A stretch of DNA of 64,000 bases, from NCBI GenBank assembly GCA_009760855.2, contig WPIO01000038.1, forward strand, positions 2,527,501 to 2,591,500, given 5' to 3'. Position numbers and translations under genes: made by a program. This DNA comes from Cristatella mucedo. Its lineage: Eukaryota > Bryozoa > Phylactolaemata > Cristatellidae. The number at the start of each line of letters is the position of its first letter. Within the stretch, counting starts at the first letter, position 1. A model generated the notes under the pieces. It was given only the letters and a program-made list of their open reading frames with translations. It had not been told where the DNA came from and did no database searches. Of this stretch, positions 53,121 through 64,000 are shown one piece after another.

Positions 53121-53270
53121 TGTCTATAATAAAATTTTTAAATAAATTAATTATTTAAATCACTCTTGAAGTAAACAAGACTGATTAGAGTAATATGTTT
53201 TTGAAGTTATGGAGACAGGTACTCGATGGAGCAAGAGACAACCGAATGAAGTGAGGTTAATTATATTAAT

Positions 53271-53436
53271 ACTAGCTGATTAAACAGCCTCTTTAACATA
53301 GCGACAGAAGAGCCTTTACGGCTACCACCACCGCTTGCAGTGGCGATAAAGGATCGCCCAACGCAGAATTAGAACCCACGACATCGGGACCGAGGTCGTT
53401 AAAAGCAACCGCCTTACCTAGTGTGCCATCACGGCT
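53271..53436 (-). mobile_element. tRNA-derived SINE, right flank of the viral insert
   Basis: Reversed: GCCGTGATGGCACACTAGG head, AAGGCGGTTGC, B-box region TGGGTTCTAATTCTG (mutated), CCACTGCAAGCGGTGG, CTCTTCTGTCGCTATG and GGCTGTTTAATCAGCTAGT. It lies just outside the EVE and mirrors the copy at 42092, with both 3' ends facing the insert. Confidence 0.9.
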
Positions 53437-55006
53437 TGAAGATGTGCGATGGTTGAGCCCTAGGCTACATAGCGTTCAAATCATACTACTGCCCTACGAC
53501 CCGGGTGTGACGCCAAGCGCAAGCCTGTTGGTTCGCTCCCAGCCAGACTCGAGCGAGCCATCGTGGTGCTTGGACGCACAAGATCGCCAGACTCCGATGT
53601 TAAATCCAACTACGACAGGAACAGCTAAGTACGTTCTGCAATCTTTTTAGGCGATATAATTGTGTGCGAGTTCATCGCATAACTGATAACAATCGGGAAT
53701 CGTATGGTCCCTGTTCCTGAGCCGGGAGTCGAGGGTCGCACCTCTGACCCCGGCAGGGCAGGGCACCGTCGGCTAATGTCTAAATGCACATTTGATATTT
53801 ACTTGTTTAAAAGGCCTGTTATATATGTGTGTGTGCATAAATTAAATAATAAACATATGTCTACCGCTATAATCACCATGATTTTTAAGTTAGTCCATCG
53901 TTGGAGTCCATTAGTTTGTCAATTGGTGTCAAAAAAAGGAACTAATTTGGTAATTTGCATCCCTGCATGTGACCGCAAAATGCGCTCGCGCAGTTTAAAT
54001 TGAAGATTCAAATGCTAGAACTCCACATGAGAGTTAACTTAAATAGATTATGTCCAAGGGAGGCCACGGCATTCCAGAAGTATGCGTTCCCAGCACTTCA
54101 ACTTTTGCTGTCGCCCGAAATGGCGACTGGCACAGCTAGCACTACCCAACTTCCGCTCGGACCGGCTATTGGCATTTTGAAAAGCTGACAGAGTGAACGC
54201 GACCGACAGAAAGTCGTGCTCGTATGCCTCTGGTTAGCGACGAACGTGCATAAATAGAATCTGCCCGTGGTTGTTCACGGGCATACTATTTATCTAATAT
54301 AAATTTAAATATTGTTGTTAAGTGAATATGTTCCGTGCACGAAACTCAATGCTGATTCGCTACCCGACGCTTGCGAAAATTAGATTAATGTTCATTGTAT
54401 AAGAAAAACTATTGAATTTAATTTTGAAATTTCCAGGGTTTGCTCCATCAACTAAGAGCTCCAAGCTTCCCGCTCGTAGTGTGGGCTCACCAGCAACATC
54501 AGCGGACACACAGACCCGCCATACAAAGCAAGGTCGGAGTTTTCAGTGTTTTTTTACGAGTGTGCACTAATCTCCATGTAAAACCTATAGCTTCTGGGCG
54601 TCATTGTGGGCCGGCGATTTTTCACAGCAATTATTTTTTGTGAAAGCGAGCAAGCGAATTTATCGCAGACAACAAGGAGAAAATCAAGCACCGAGGAAGC
54701 CACGCAGCCGAAGCCGCCATGCCGCATACGACGATACAATATACGAGACTAGAAATAAAGCAAGAGACCGAAGAAGAAGAAGAAGTCCGGAAGTCCATCG
54801 CGATGTCAAAGCTCAGCGAATGTCTCACGCACAACAATTTACAAACCAGGAAGACACTGAAGGTACGATTATAGCACTTCGCGAGCCAGGTTGCGATTGG
54901 AGTCCTTGCCCGACCGAAGTTTGGGCTTCCCCACCTAGGCTGAGCTTACCTAGATCAGCGGCCAAATTGGCCCGCATGATCAAACACACATACGCACACG
55001 CATATG

Positions 55007-55049
<43 letters not shown>

Positions 55050-55081
55050 CAAATTGATTGAATTGCATAACTAGTATTAAT
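53437..55081. other. Unassigned sequence with a (TG)n run
   Basis: (AT)n/(TG)n microsatellite at 55003-55048. A plus frame at 54604-55074 has a basic, Ser/Arg-rich part (KPRSRSRHAAYDD; NKARDRRRRRSPE) that looks like an RS-type disordered segment, but no start or domain supports a gene. No RNA gene is evident. Confidence 0.35.
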
Positions 55082-55099
55082 TCTCTTTGCGAGTGGGAT

Positions 55100-55470
55100 G
55101 CTGAGGTTCGCCAGGCGAGGCGAGCTTTATTGTTTGCTCACCAGATGCCGAGAGCCCCGCCCACGAAGGGCCACACCACTGCCGACTGGTATCCAGTGGT
55201 CAAGAAGCACCGGACCATGGCCGCATACTTATCGGTCTTGTTCCAAGCCGCCACCACCAGAGCATCCTCGCTGCCGTCGAACGGCACCTTCGCGTCAACG
55301 ATTACCATATCGGTGCCGCTGCCTATCACCAGGCTTTCCGGCTTGAGAGCTGGACCGCCGGAAAGCGTGAGGGTGCGGCCTGCCGACATGCAGGTGAGCG
55401 CAGTGGCTGGAAAAGCTCCGATTAGGCGGTCCAAAACTATGTTGTGTCGGGCCATGGTTGCATGTAGCAT
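55100..55470 (-). pseudogene. Restriction-like endonuclease domain, R2/NeSL-type LINE
   Basis: A minus-strand frame of 110 codons (55470 to 55138) contains ALKPESLVIGSGTDMVIVDA followed by KVPFDGSEDALVVAAWNKTD and KYAAM, then WPFVGGALGIW. This is the order of the PD-(D/E)XK restriction-like endonuclease that ends R2/NeSL/CRE-clade LINEs (P-D/E, D-x-K, then K-x-x-KY, then FVVGALG-W). The reverse transcriptase is absent from adjacent DNA, so it is a short fragment. Families A and B carry a different (apurinic-type) endonuclease, so this is a third LINE lineage. Confidence 0.6.
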
Positions 55471-55531
55471 CAGAAGGCAGTGACTCAGTACGTGGGAAGC
55501 GGTCTATGTATAGTTAACGGTGCAAGTACGG

Positions 55532-55579
55532 TTTCTGAAAACAGTCCTTTTAAAAAGACCTGTTTACTGTTTTCAGAAA
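55532..55579. repeat. Perfect 14-bp inverted repeat
   Basis: TTTCTGAAAACAGT (55532-55545) is matched exactly in reverse complement by ACTGTTTTCAGAAA (55566-55579), with a 20-base loop containing TTTTAAAAAG. Could be a small palindromic element or part of a MITE end. Confidence 0.8.
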
Positions 55580-55689
55580 ACAGCTGACAACGGCCGTTTT
55601 ATTTTTATTTTTACTAATTTTACAGTCATTTTCTATAAGATACTTAAAATATAAAGGAGATACGAAGAGATAGTTACATAAAGAGAGAG

Positions 55690-58880
<3,191 letters not shown>

Positions 58881-59440
58881 AGCTCACAGTTCGCTTCATG
58901 GATTTGACCTCATCAAGAGCAGTGCATGAACCACATATGCGAGTTAGACCCGTTTTGATTGTCGCTTTATCGCCGCTATCGTGAATGTTGATTCCGAAGA
59001 ATCGACTTCCTCTCATGTTTGTGTATTCAACGGCAGTCGTGCTAAACTTTACTTTTCTCTGGAGTTATCCATTGATGTCGTCAATCGTTTTGCTTCTTTT
59101 TGCTTCGTAATCATTGTACACCAGCTTCAGCACATTACATTTGTTCGCTGGAAGTTTGAGTCAGTCTCCTGAGATTGATGATTGCCTTATATAATTGTTT
59201 TTGGGGATAGCTCTAATCGAGCATCCATCAGAAGCAAGATCTTTGACAGTCTCCTTCCAACTCTTTCACCCCAGGAAATCGGCAATAGTTTTTGTTCTCT
59301 TTTTGTTCACGGACTCTTTGTTGGTTGTAAAACCTCCAGCAGGTTTATCAAAATAATTTTTGTATTTTCAGGTGATTCTTCGATGCTTTCACAGAGTTTC
59401 CAGAATACTTAATAATTTTATTCCGTCGTTCACATTGACC
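58881..59440. other. Unassigned, possibly the LINE 5' region
   Basis: Sits directly upstream of the minus-strand family A endonuclease. Two plus-strand frames (58981-59172, 59182-59412) have no domain. It may hold the LINE's 5' untranslated region or first ORF in decayed form. Confidence 0.35.
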
Positions 59441-59529
59441 TAGCTGTTATGTAACTATATTATTTGGTTTAGCTACGTACTCCCAAACACGACTGAAAAT
59501 AACATTATTTGTTGTCACTACAAGATCAA

Positions 59530-59740
59530 TTTTATTGATATCTTACTTATTTTTTTCAAAATTACGCCTCATGTTTAGTTTTTGGCCAATTTGATAATTT
59601 CATCATAAACATTTACTAATATTCAAAAGAAATCTCTCATAAGTTTGTTTTCCATTACATATTTCTCATCAATAATGAACGTTGTATCTTCGGTTGTGAC
59701 ATCTTTTGTTAAAAAGAATTCCGTTAGAAACAGTAAAACA
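59530..59740 (-). pseudogene. Small AT-rich coding relic with in-frame TGA
   Basis: Minus-strand frame: FLTEFFLTKDVTTEDTTFII, then DEKYVMENKLMRDFF, TGA at 59625-59623, ILVNVYDEIIKLAKN and TAA. AT bias, decay and a single TGA within an otherwise clean frame resemble the genes of the 42-53 kb insert. About 60 codons. No family recognised. Confidence 0.35.
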
Positions 59741-59889
59741 GTTAGAAAGAAGCTGTTTAGTTTTTTGGGCAAAAACAGCTGCATTTTGTGTTACTGTTAA
59801 ACAGTTACCAGAAACCCTAGTCAGCCGAGACGCCTAGCTCCTGGAAAGCCGCTCTAGCGGAAACCCGCCAACTAAACATAGATCGCTCC

Positions 59890-60146
59890 TCCTTCCGTTC
59901 CTTAACTCGGAACTGGAGCAACCAACCGAACGAGGGTATGCGGAGTTCGTGCCTAACGTCCGCCCTCGGCTCGCCGAGCCTCTGGCCGAACGCTGGAATC
60001 CGGGACTACTGAAGTCGTTGATAGATGGCGAGGGTACCTGCCTCGCCCTTTTCGTGGCGATGGCTTCTTACCCTAAAGGTGGCTTGCTGGCCGATTTGCC
60101 GTTCGGCACGGCCGATGCACCCAGAAAAAAGGTCAAGGCTGATTAA
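59890..60146 (+). CDS. Short ORF with basic C-terminus, unknown
   Basis: The frame is open from at least 59850 to TGA/TAA-adjacent 60146; a start is uncertain (GTG at 59949 or further upstream). It reads NSELEQPTERGYAEFV, then RPRLAEPLAERWNPGLLKSL, then a conserved-looking LFVAMASYPKGGLLADLPFG, ending in APRKKVKAD, a nuclear-localisation-like cluster. It is followed immediately by a SINE end. It could be a fragment of a mobile-element protein or a last exon. I do not recognise it. Confidence 0.35.
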
Positions 60147-60215
60147 ACAGCCCCATTTTCGTAGCGGCAGGGGAGCCTTAAGGGATCTCGCAACAGTTGG
60201 CAATACAGGATCACT
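60137..60215 (-). mobile_element. SINE 3' fragment
   Basis: GGCTGATTAAACAGCCCC, TCGTAGCGGCAGGGGAGCC and a diverged body match the reversed 3' half of the tRNA-derived SINE. It overlaps the stop codon of the preceding short frame by a few bases. Confidence 0.55.
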
Positions 60216-60924
60216 CTCGATCTGGGTCGGTAAGAGCATACACCCACAGCAGGGCGCCGTCCTCCCGACTCTCACCACTCCCCCGACCACCAGCTGCATA
60301 GTGCCCATAGCAGGATGAGAGGGAATGAGCTAGCTCTGGGCCAAAGGACGACATAGCCGCTCCAAATTAGCTGCTATGGGTTCTGTGCGTGCAGCCGAAA
60401 GTGCGCTCAATCAATAAATAGACGACGCCGTACTAGTTGAGACCACCCTGACTCTACCACTGCTGAAGCATCGCAACTCATCTAAAGTTGGATTCACCGA
60501 GTAACCATCGCCGTCTGGACAAGCAATCACCGCTGCTAGCCGAGTCCACAACGCGCGGATGCGCCAACCGCCATCTCCGTTGCGGGAGCAGTCGCACAAG
60601 CCGACCGCCCGGTACCGTATCGGGCTTGAGTAGACGTTTACTAGCACGGACGCCGCAGTAGGCGAGCATGCGACCGCCCTGCCGGTGTCCTAGCTGCGGC
60701 TGTCCAGCCTCTGCAGGCCATGACCTGAACCTCTTTAAACCATCATCACCAGCATAAACTGCAATGGCCCACAAACCGGCAGCACCGCCATAAACTTCAC
60801 TGGGCCATCGGCACCGCCGGGCCATTCACTCGCCTCACGCGAATAACAAGGCCATAAGCACCACTGGGCCACAAACTGCGAATAGCAAAACAATAAACGG
60901 CCAAATTCCCCTTGCTCTCAAGAT
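60216..60924. other. Unassigned sequence
   Basis: Minus frames (60411-60647, 60478-60825) are short and featureless. A repeated phrase AAACTTCACTGGGCCAT / AAGCACCACTGGGCCAC at about 60790 and 60857 suggests a weak tandem repeat (GGCCA-ACTG type) over 60760-60900. Confidence 0.35.
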
Positions 60925-61070
60925 TATTCATTTCGTTTGTTTTTCGAGCATGACTTTACTTACCATTCAATTGCATTTCCCTTTGCAGCAAATGTAAAGC
61001 GCCTAGAAAGAGATTAAGTTCTCCGAGGGCGCTTTATCAAGTATATTACTATTATTATTATTATTATTAT
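60925..61070 (+). mobile_element. LINE family A, 3' end fragment
   Basis: Contains TTCGTTTGTTTTTCGAGCATG, TTGCAGCAAATGTAAAGCGC, AGAGATTAAGTTCTCCGAGG, GCGCTTTATCAAG and an ATT triplet tail. Well preserved. Confidence 0.92.
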
Positions 61071-61655
61071 ATTACACGGGGTGCCGGCCATCCCAGCAGA
61101 GTATTCGAACTCGCATAAATTGTTAAGAAATATCAACCTTCGGCAGCGGTGTTCTGGGCCGTAATTGTGTTTGAAGATATCATCCAGTCCATGAAGTCTT
61201 TACGTACGAACTGACGAAGATCTAAACAAGCGTCTCAAGTCAATATTCCTAGTATGCAATTCAGGACTGTCACGACGCCATTTATGCTGAAGTACCCCTA
61301 TACCTTGATATTGTTTACCCTGAAGTTGATCTTGGGCTGCGGGCATTTGGGTGGGAGTGGGTTTCGCTGGACAGTGACCGACTCACGTAAAGCAAGTCTC
61401 TTGCAATTCAAAAGGAGCCTGGTTTTGCTTTCGCCACTCCTGCATCAAACTCTACCTTAATTTTCAAAGATCACATCAAAGAAGCTTGAAAGTATAATAC
61501 AATAGGAATCGCCATAACCACTTGCGCTTGTTACCCAAGCTGGTCAAGAAGGGCCTAAATCTTGACCTAGTCTGAAGGCAGCAATAGTATGGCAGAAGGA
61601 GCCCCTCCCACATTAATTCACGGGGGGGGGGGGCTATTGAACCCCGTTTGGTATG
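61071..61655. other. Unassigned sequence with a poly(G) run
   Basis: A poly(G) run lies at 61622-61633. No coding frame or known repeat is evident. Confidence 0.4.
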
Positions 61656-61659
61656 CCTA

Positions 61660-62705
61660 CGAAAGTCACACAGTCATGTATTGATGATATCCGCACATGG
61701 ATGGCAGCAAATTTTCTAAAACTAAATGACGATAAAGCTAACTTACTAGTTATGGGAAAACCCAATGTGATTCACAAATTGGAAAGGCTGACTCTCAAAA
61801 TTAGCTCTGCCAGCATATCTCCAGTTGCATCAGCTCGAAATCTAGGTGTCATATTCCAAAGCGACCTCTCGTTAGACGACCATATCAGCTCCACAGTCAA
61901 ATCTGCCTATTTTCAGTTTCATAACATTGCTAAAATTCGGGCTTGTTTAGATAAGGATACCACGTCCAAGTTGGTCCATGCATTCGTGACATCCCGTCTC
62001 GACTTCTGCAACTCACTGCTCGCTGGATTACTGGCATGTGCGATCAGGCGATTGCAGCTGGTGCAAAACTCTGCAGCTAGGCTTGTCTGTCGTGAGCGTC
62101 GCAGTTGCCACATTACTCCACTTCTCGCCGACCAGCACTGGCTACCAGTCAAGCAACGGATTGACTTCAAGGTTTTGTCGCTCACTTTTAGGTCACTTCA
62201 TTCTTTGGCACCAGCCTATTTCTCAGATCTACTCCCCCATCAGGCCAAGCATCGTACCACCCGCTTTTTGGAATCCAACATTCTACAAATACCCCGTACA
62301 AACCTCAAATCCTTTGGAGACCGTGCATTTAGTTCGTATGCTCCCAAAGCCTGGAACTCCCTCCTGACCTGCATCAGAACATCCCCTGACCTGACCACAT
62401 TTAAAAGGAACCTAAAAACACACCTATTTAGGACAGCATTTAGTGGGTCCCTGTGATTCGTCCTTCACGTGCTTATGCGTGCTGACACTGTGCATGCTGC
62501 CACTAATCCCATTTGCATGCTGACCCTGTGCATGTCACCCCTAACCATGTTATTCATTTTGTTTGTTTGTCAAGCATGATTTTACTGACCATTCAATTGC
62601 ATTTCCATTTGCAGCAAATGTAAAGCGCCTAGAAAGAGATTGAGTTCTCTGGAGGCGCTTTATCAAGTGCATTATTATTATCATTATTATTATCATTATT
62701 ATTAT
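61660..62705 (+). mobile_element. LINE family A, long 3' half with intact frame
   Basis: The 267-codon frame 61653-62456 covers the post-palm region ([37 protein letters not shown]) and the whole C-terminal domain ([37 protein letters not shown]) to a natural-looking stop. A full 3' UTR and ATTATTATTATC tail follow. Intactness over 267 codons makes it one of the youngest copies here, along with the one at 55.7 kb. Confidence 0.93.
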
Positions 62706-64000
62706 TACACAGTACAGTGGATCCGAGTTTTGGCGTACTGTAAACGGCTCCCCATATTCTGCACAGACAAAAGCGGTTTTCTCTGTCTGACTCAAGTATG
62801 CAGACCATACTCAACTAAACGCCTTCTGGTGGTATTTCGGCTAACTCGCTTCCCAGCCGACGACGCTTGAGGATTTTGAGCCTAAGCCTGTTCCCTAGCA
62901 AAACGGTCCTTTCAAGCCTTCATCATTAGGATGGTGTTTTATCGCCTAGCGTTGCACTCGACCGGCGCAATTGAGAGGCATTTTCAGGGTGGCATTACCG
63001 TAAGCAGCAGTAGTCTTTGGTATAGAACAAGCATTAAAAAGGCACCATGCGAATGTCCAGCGTCCTCTAGTGCCGTAATTCGACCCTACACAGAGCTTAA
63101 AAATTCGGCAGCGCTAGCGATAATTTATTTATTTGTTAATCAGGCATCTATTCCTGGTGAAAAAATAATGATAAAATTAGCTGCCTCGACAATTCCGGCT
63201 CGTGCCCAATAGTATGGGGTCTGCATAAGCCCACAGATAAGATGCTCGTCTGTAGACAGAGACGGACCCGTGATTTTCAGGTTGGGGACGTGATCCGGAT
63301 TTTCACGCTGTGGGGCGGGGGCAAGGTACAATGCTCCTGCCCCTTGGGCCCGGGGAAATATGCCCCACGATGTACATACTTTCCTCTGTCCAGCTGTGGG
63401 GGACGGGCAATAACCCCTTGCTCCGCCCCCGTTTCTATATGCTGTTTTCTGGCGAAATCCAGCATTTTTAAAAGGTTCTAAAGGTGTCGTGGTCTAATTT
63501 AAGGTGCATTGCATCATTGTCGTTGCAATCGATAATAGGGTATCCAATAATTAGCGGACGGAACCTATAGCTCGGCGCCGGTCCAGTCTGGAGCTTGAAG
63601 TGAAGGTGAAAGTGAAACTAAAGGTGAGTTGCTAATCGACCTCATCTAGACCATCCAAATACTTTTGCGTTAGGGTGAAAGTGGAAATTTAAAGCCGAGG
63701 CTGCAAAGCCTCGCATGAAGTCTAGTCTTGAAAACTCAATCGGTGAAGCTCTGGATGGCTAACTTTGAGTGCACGATCGCTCCCCATTCATGCGAAATTT
63801 GTTTCTGCGATGCGCCGCAGGGCAGCCGGCCTCAGGTCGCTGAGCATTTAAAAAAAAAGTAATTGTAAAAGCAAGAAAATTTTGATGAAGCCCATGAGCT
63901 TGGCGATTTTGAAGCTTGAAGATTTTACTGCACCAAAATCTCGCTGCATACCGAGTTTGCTACATTAAGAGAGAACTAAAAGATGGCCACTGCTAGAGTT
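62706..64000. other. Unassigned sequence
   Basis: Frames are short on both strands. A purine-rich run GTGAAGGTGAAAGTGAAACTAAAGGTGAG lies at 63600-63628 (described by position; a GTGAAAG-type repeat), with a related GGTGAAAGTGG at 63675. Nothing supports a gene, although the right edge is open and a gene could continue beyond it. Confidence 0.35.

Larger units (their letters stand above)
42310..53250. mobile_element. AT-rich endogenous virus-like element (EVE)
   Basis: This interval differs abruptly from its flanks by high AT content. It contains a string of decayed, closely packed genes: 42338-43366 and 47037-51500 on plus, 51500-53150 on minus. Recognisable products are a double-jelly-roll-type capsid protein, a YqaJ/lambda-exonuclease-like nuclease and a tail-fibre-like protein. 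A family B LINE (43367-47036) interrupts it. TGA codons recur inside otherwise good frames. No terminal inverted repeats, integrase, DNA polymerase or packaging ATPase could be recognised, so it looks like a partial or internally deleted genome. Exact ends are uncertain by tens of bases. Confidence 0.75.

Noticed and set aside
42310-53250. Mitochondrial insertion (NUMT) as the source of the UGA-Trp signature
   Set aside because: None of the products resembles a mitochondrial protein, rRNA or tRNA; capsid, nuclease and fibre motifs fit a virus.
42310-53250. Programmed frameshifting to explain the frame changes
   Set aside because: Frame changes occur at many unrelated sites alongside TAA/TAG stops, which fits decay rather than recoding.
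53450-53650. Possible 5S rRNA-like segment
   Set aside because: No match to the internal control region of 5S genes on either strand.

Overview
This window is nuclear DNA from an animal, most likely an invertebrate; the sequence alone does not fix the phylum. Evidence: many decayed CR1/L2-type (Jockey superfamily) LINE copies ending in ATT-repeat tails, a tRNA-derived SINE family with a recognisable B box, very heavy (CT)n/(GA)n/(AT)n microsatellite load, CpG-rich promoter-like patches, and almost no long intact reading frames. No complete host protein gene can be assigned with confidence.

Layout. 1-6240: a CT-dinucleotide array punctuated by GCGAAGC-type spacers, with a higher-order repeat of about 2.34 kb. 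7.4-8.9 kb: a GC-rich, protein-like but frame-broken block, part of which recurs at 31.9 kb. 8.9-9.75 kb: a (GA)n array. 10.2-12 kb: CpG-rich, promoter-like sequence with a palindromic NRF1-type site and a hairpin. 12.3-27.8 kb: SINEs and LINE pieces among unassigned DNA, plus a (GA)/(GACAGA) array at 22.0-22.55 kb. 27.85-30.24 kb: an AT-rich island with decayed minus-strand coding sequence, split by a LINE. 30.6-30.7 kb: paired CACGTG boxes and a CCAAT box. 32-38.9 kb: a LINE graveyard with nested insertions. 39-42 kb: CpG-rich unassigned DNA.

The most notable segment is 42.3-53.2 kb. It is an AT-rich insert bracketed by two SINEs in inverted orientation and split by a nearly full-length LINE (about 43.37-47.04 kb). 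It carries a decayed virus-like gene cluster: a minor-capsid-like gene, a second such gene interrupted by the LINE, a coiled-coil gene, a probable double-jelly-roll major capsid gene, a YqaJ/lambda-exonuclease-like nuclease, a phage-tail-fibre-like repeat protein, and several small genes on the opposite strand, one a holin-like membrane protein. Across the cluster TGA repeatedly falls inside otherwise good frames, often where Trp fits. This suggests the donor read UGA as tryptophan (as mollicutes, some protists and most mitochondria do), unlike the animal nucleus. A small fragment near 59.6 kb shows the same feature.

53.4-64 kb holds a restriction-like-endonuclease fragment of an R2/NeSL-type retrotransposon, a nearly full-length LINE on the minus strand (55.69-58.88 kb) with an (AT)n expansion inside its reverse transcriptase, a short unassigned reading frame near 59.95 kb, and another LINE 3' half (61.66-62.7 kb). 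The nesting gives a relative order: virus-like insert first, then LINE family B into it, then a family A tail into B. In this text family A LINEs end in GCGCTTTATCAAGTGC plus ATT repeats, and family B LINEs end in a segment with GCGTACCGAAAGCCGC and GATATACATTACA.
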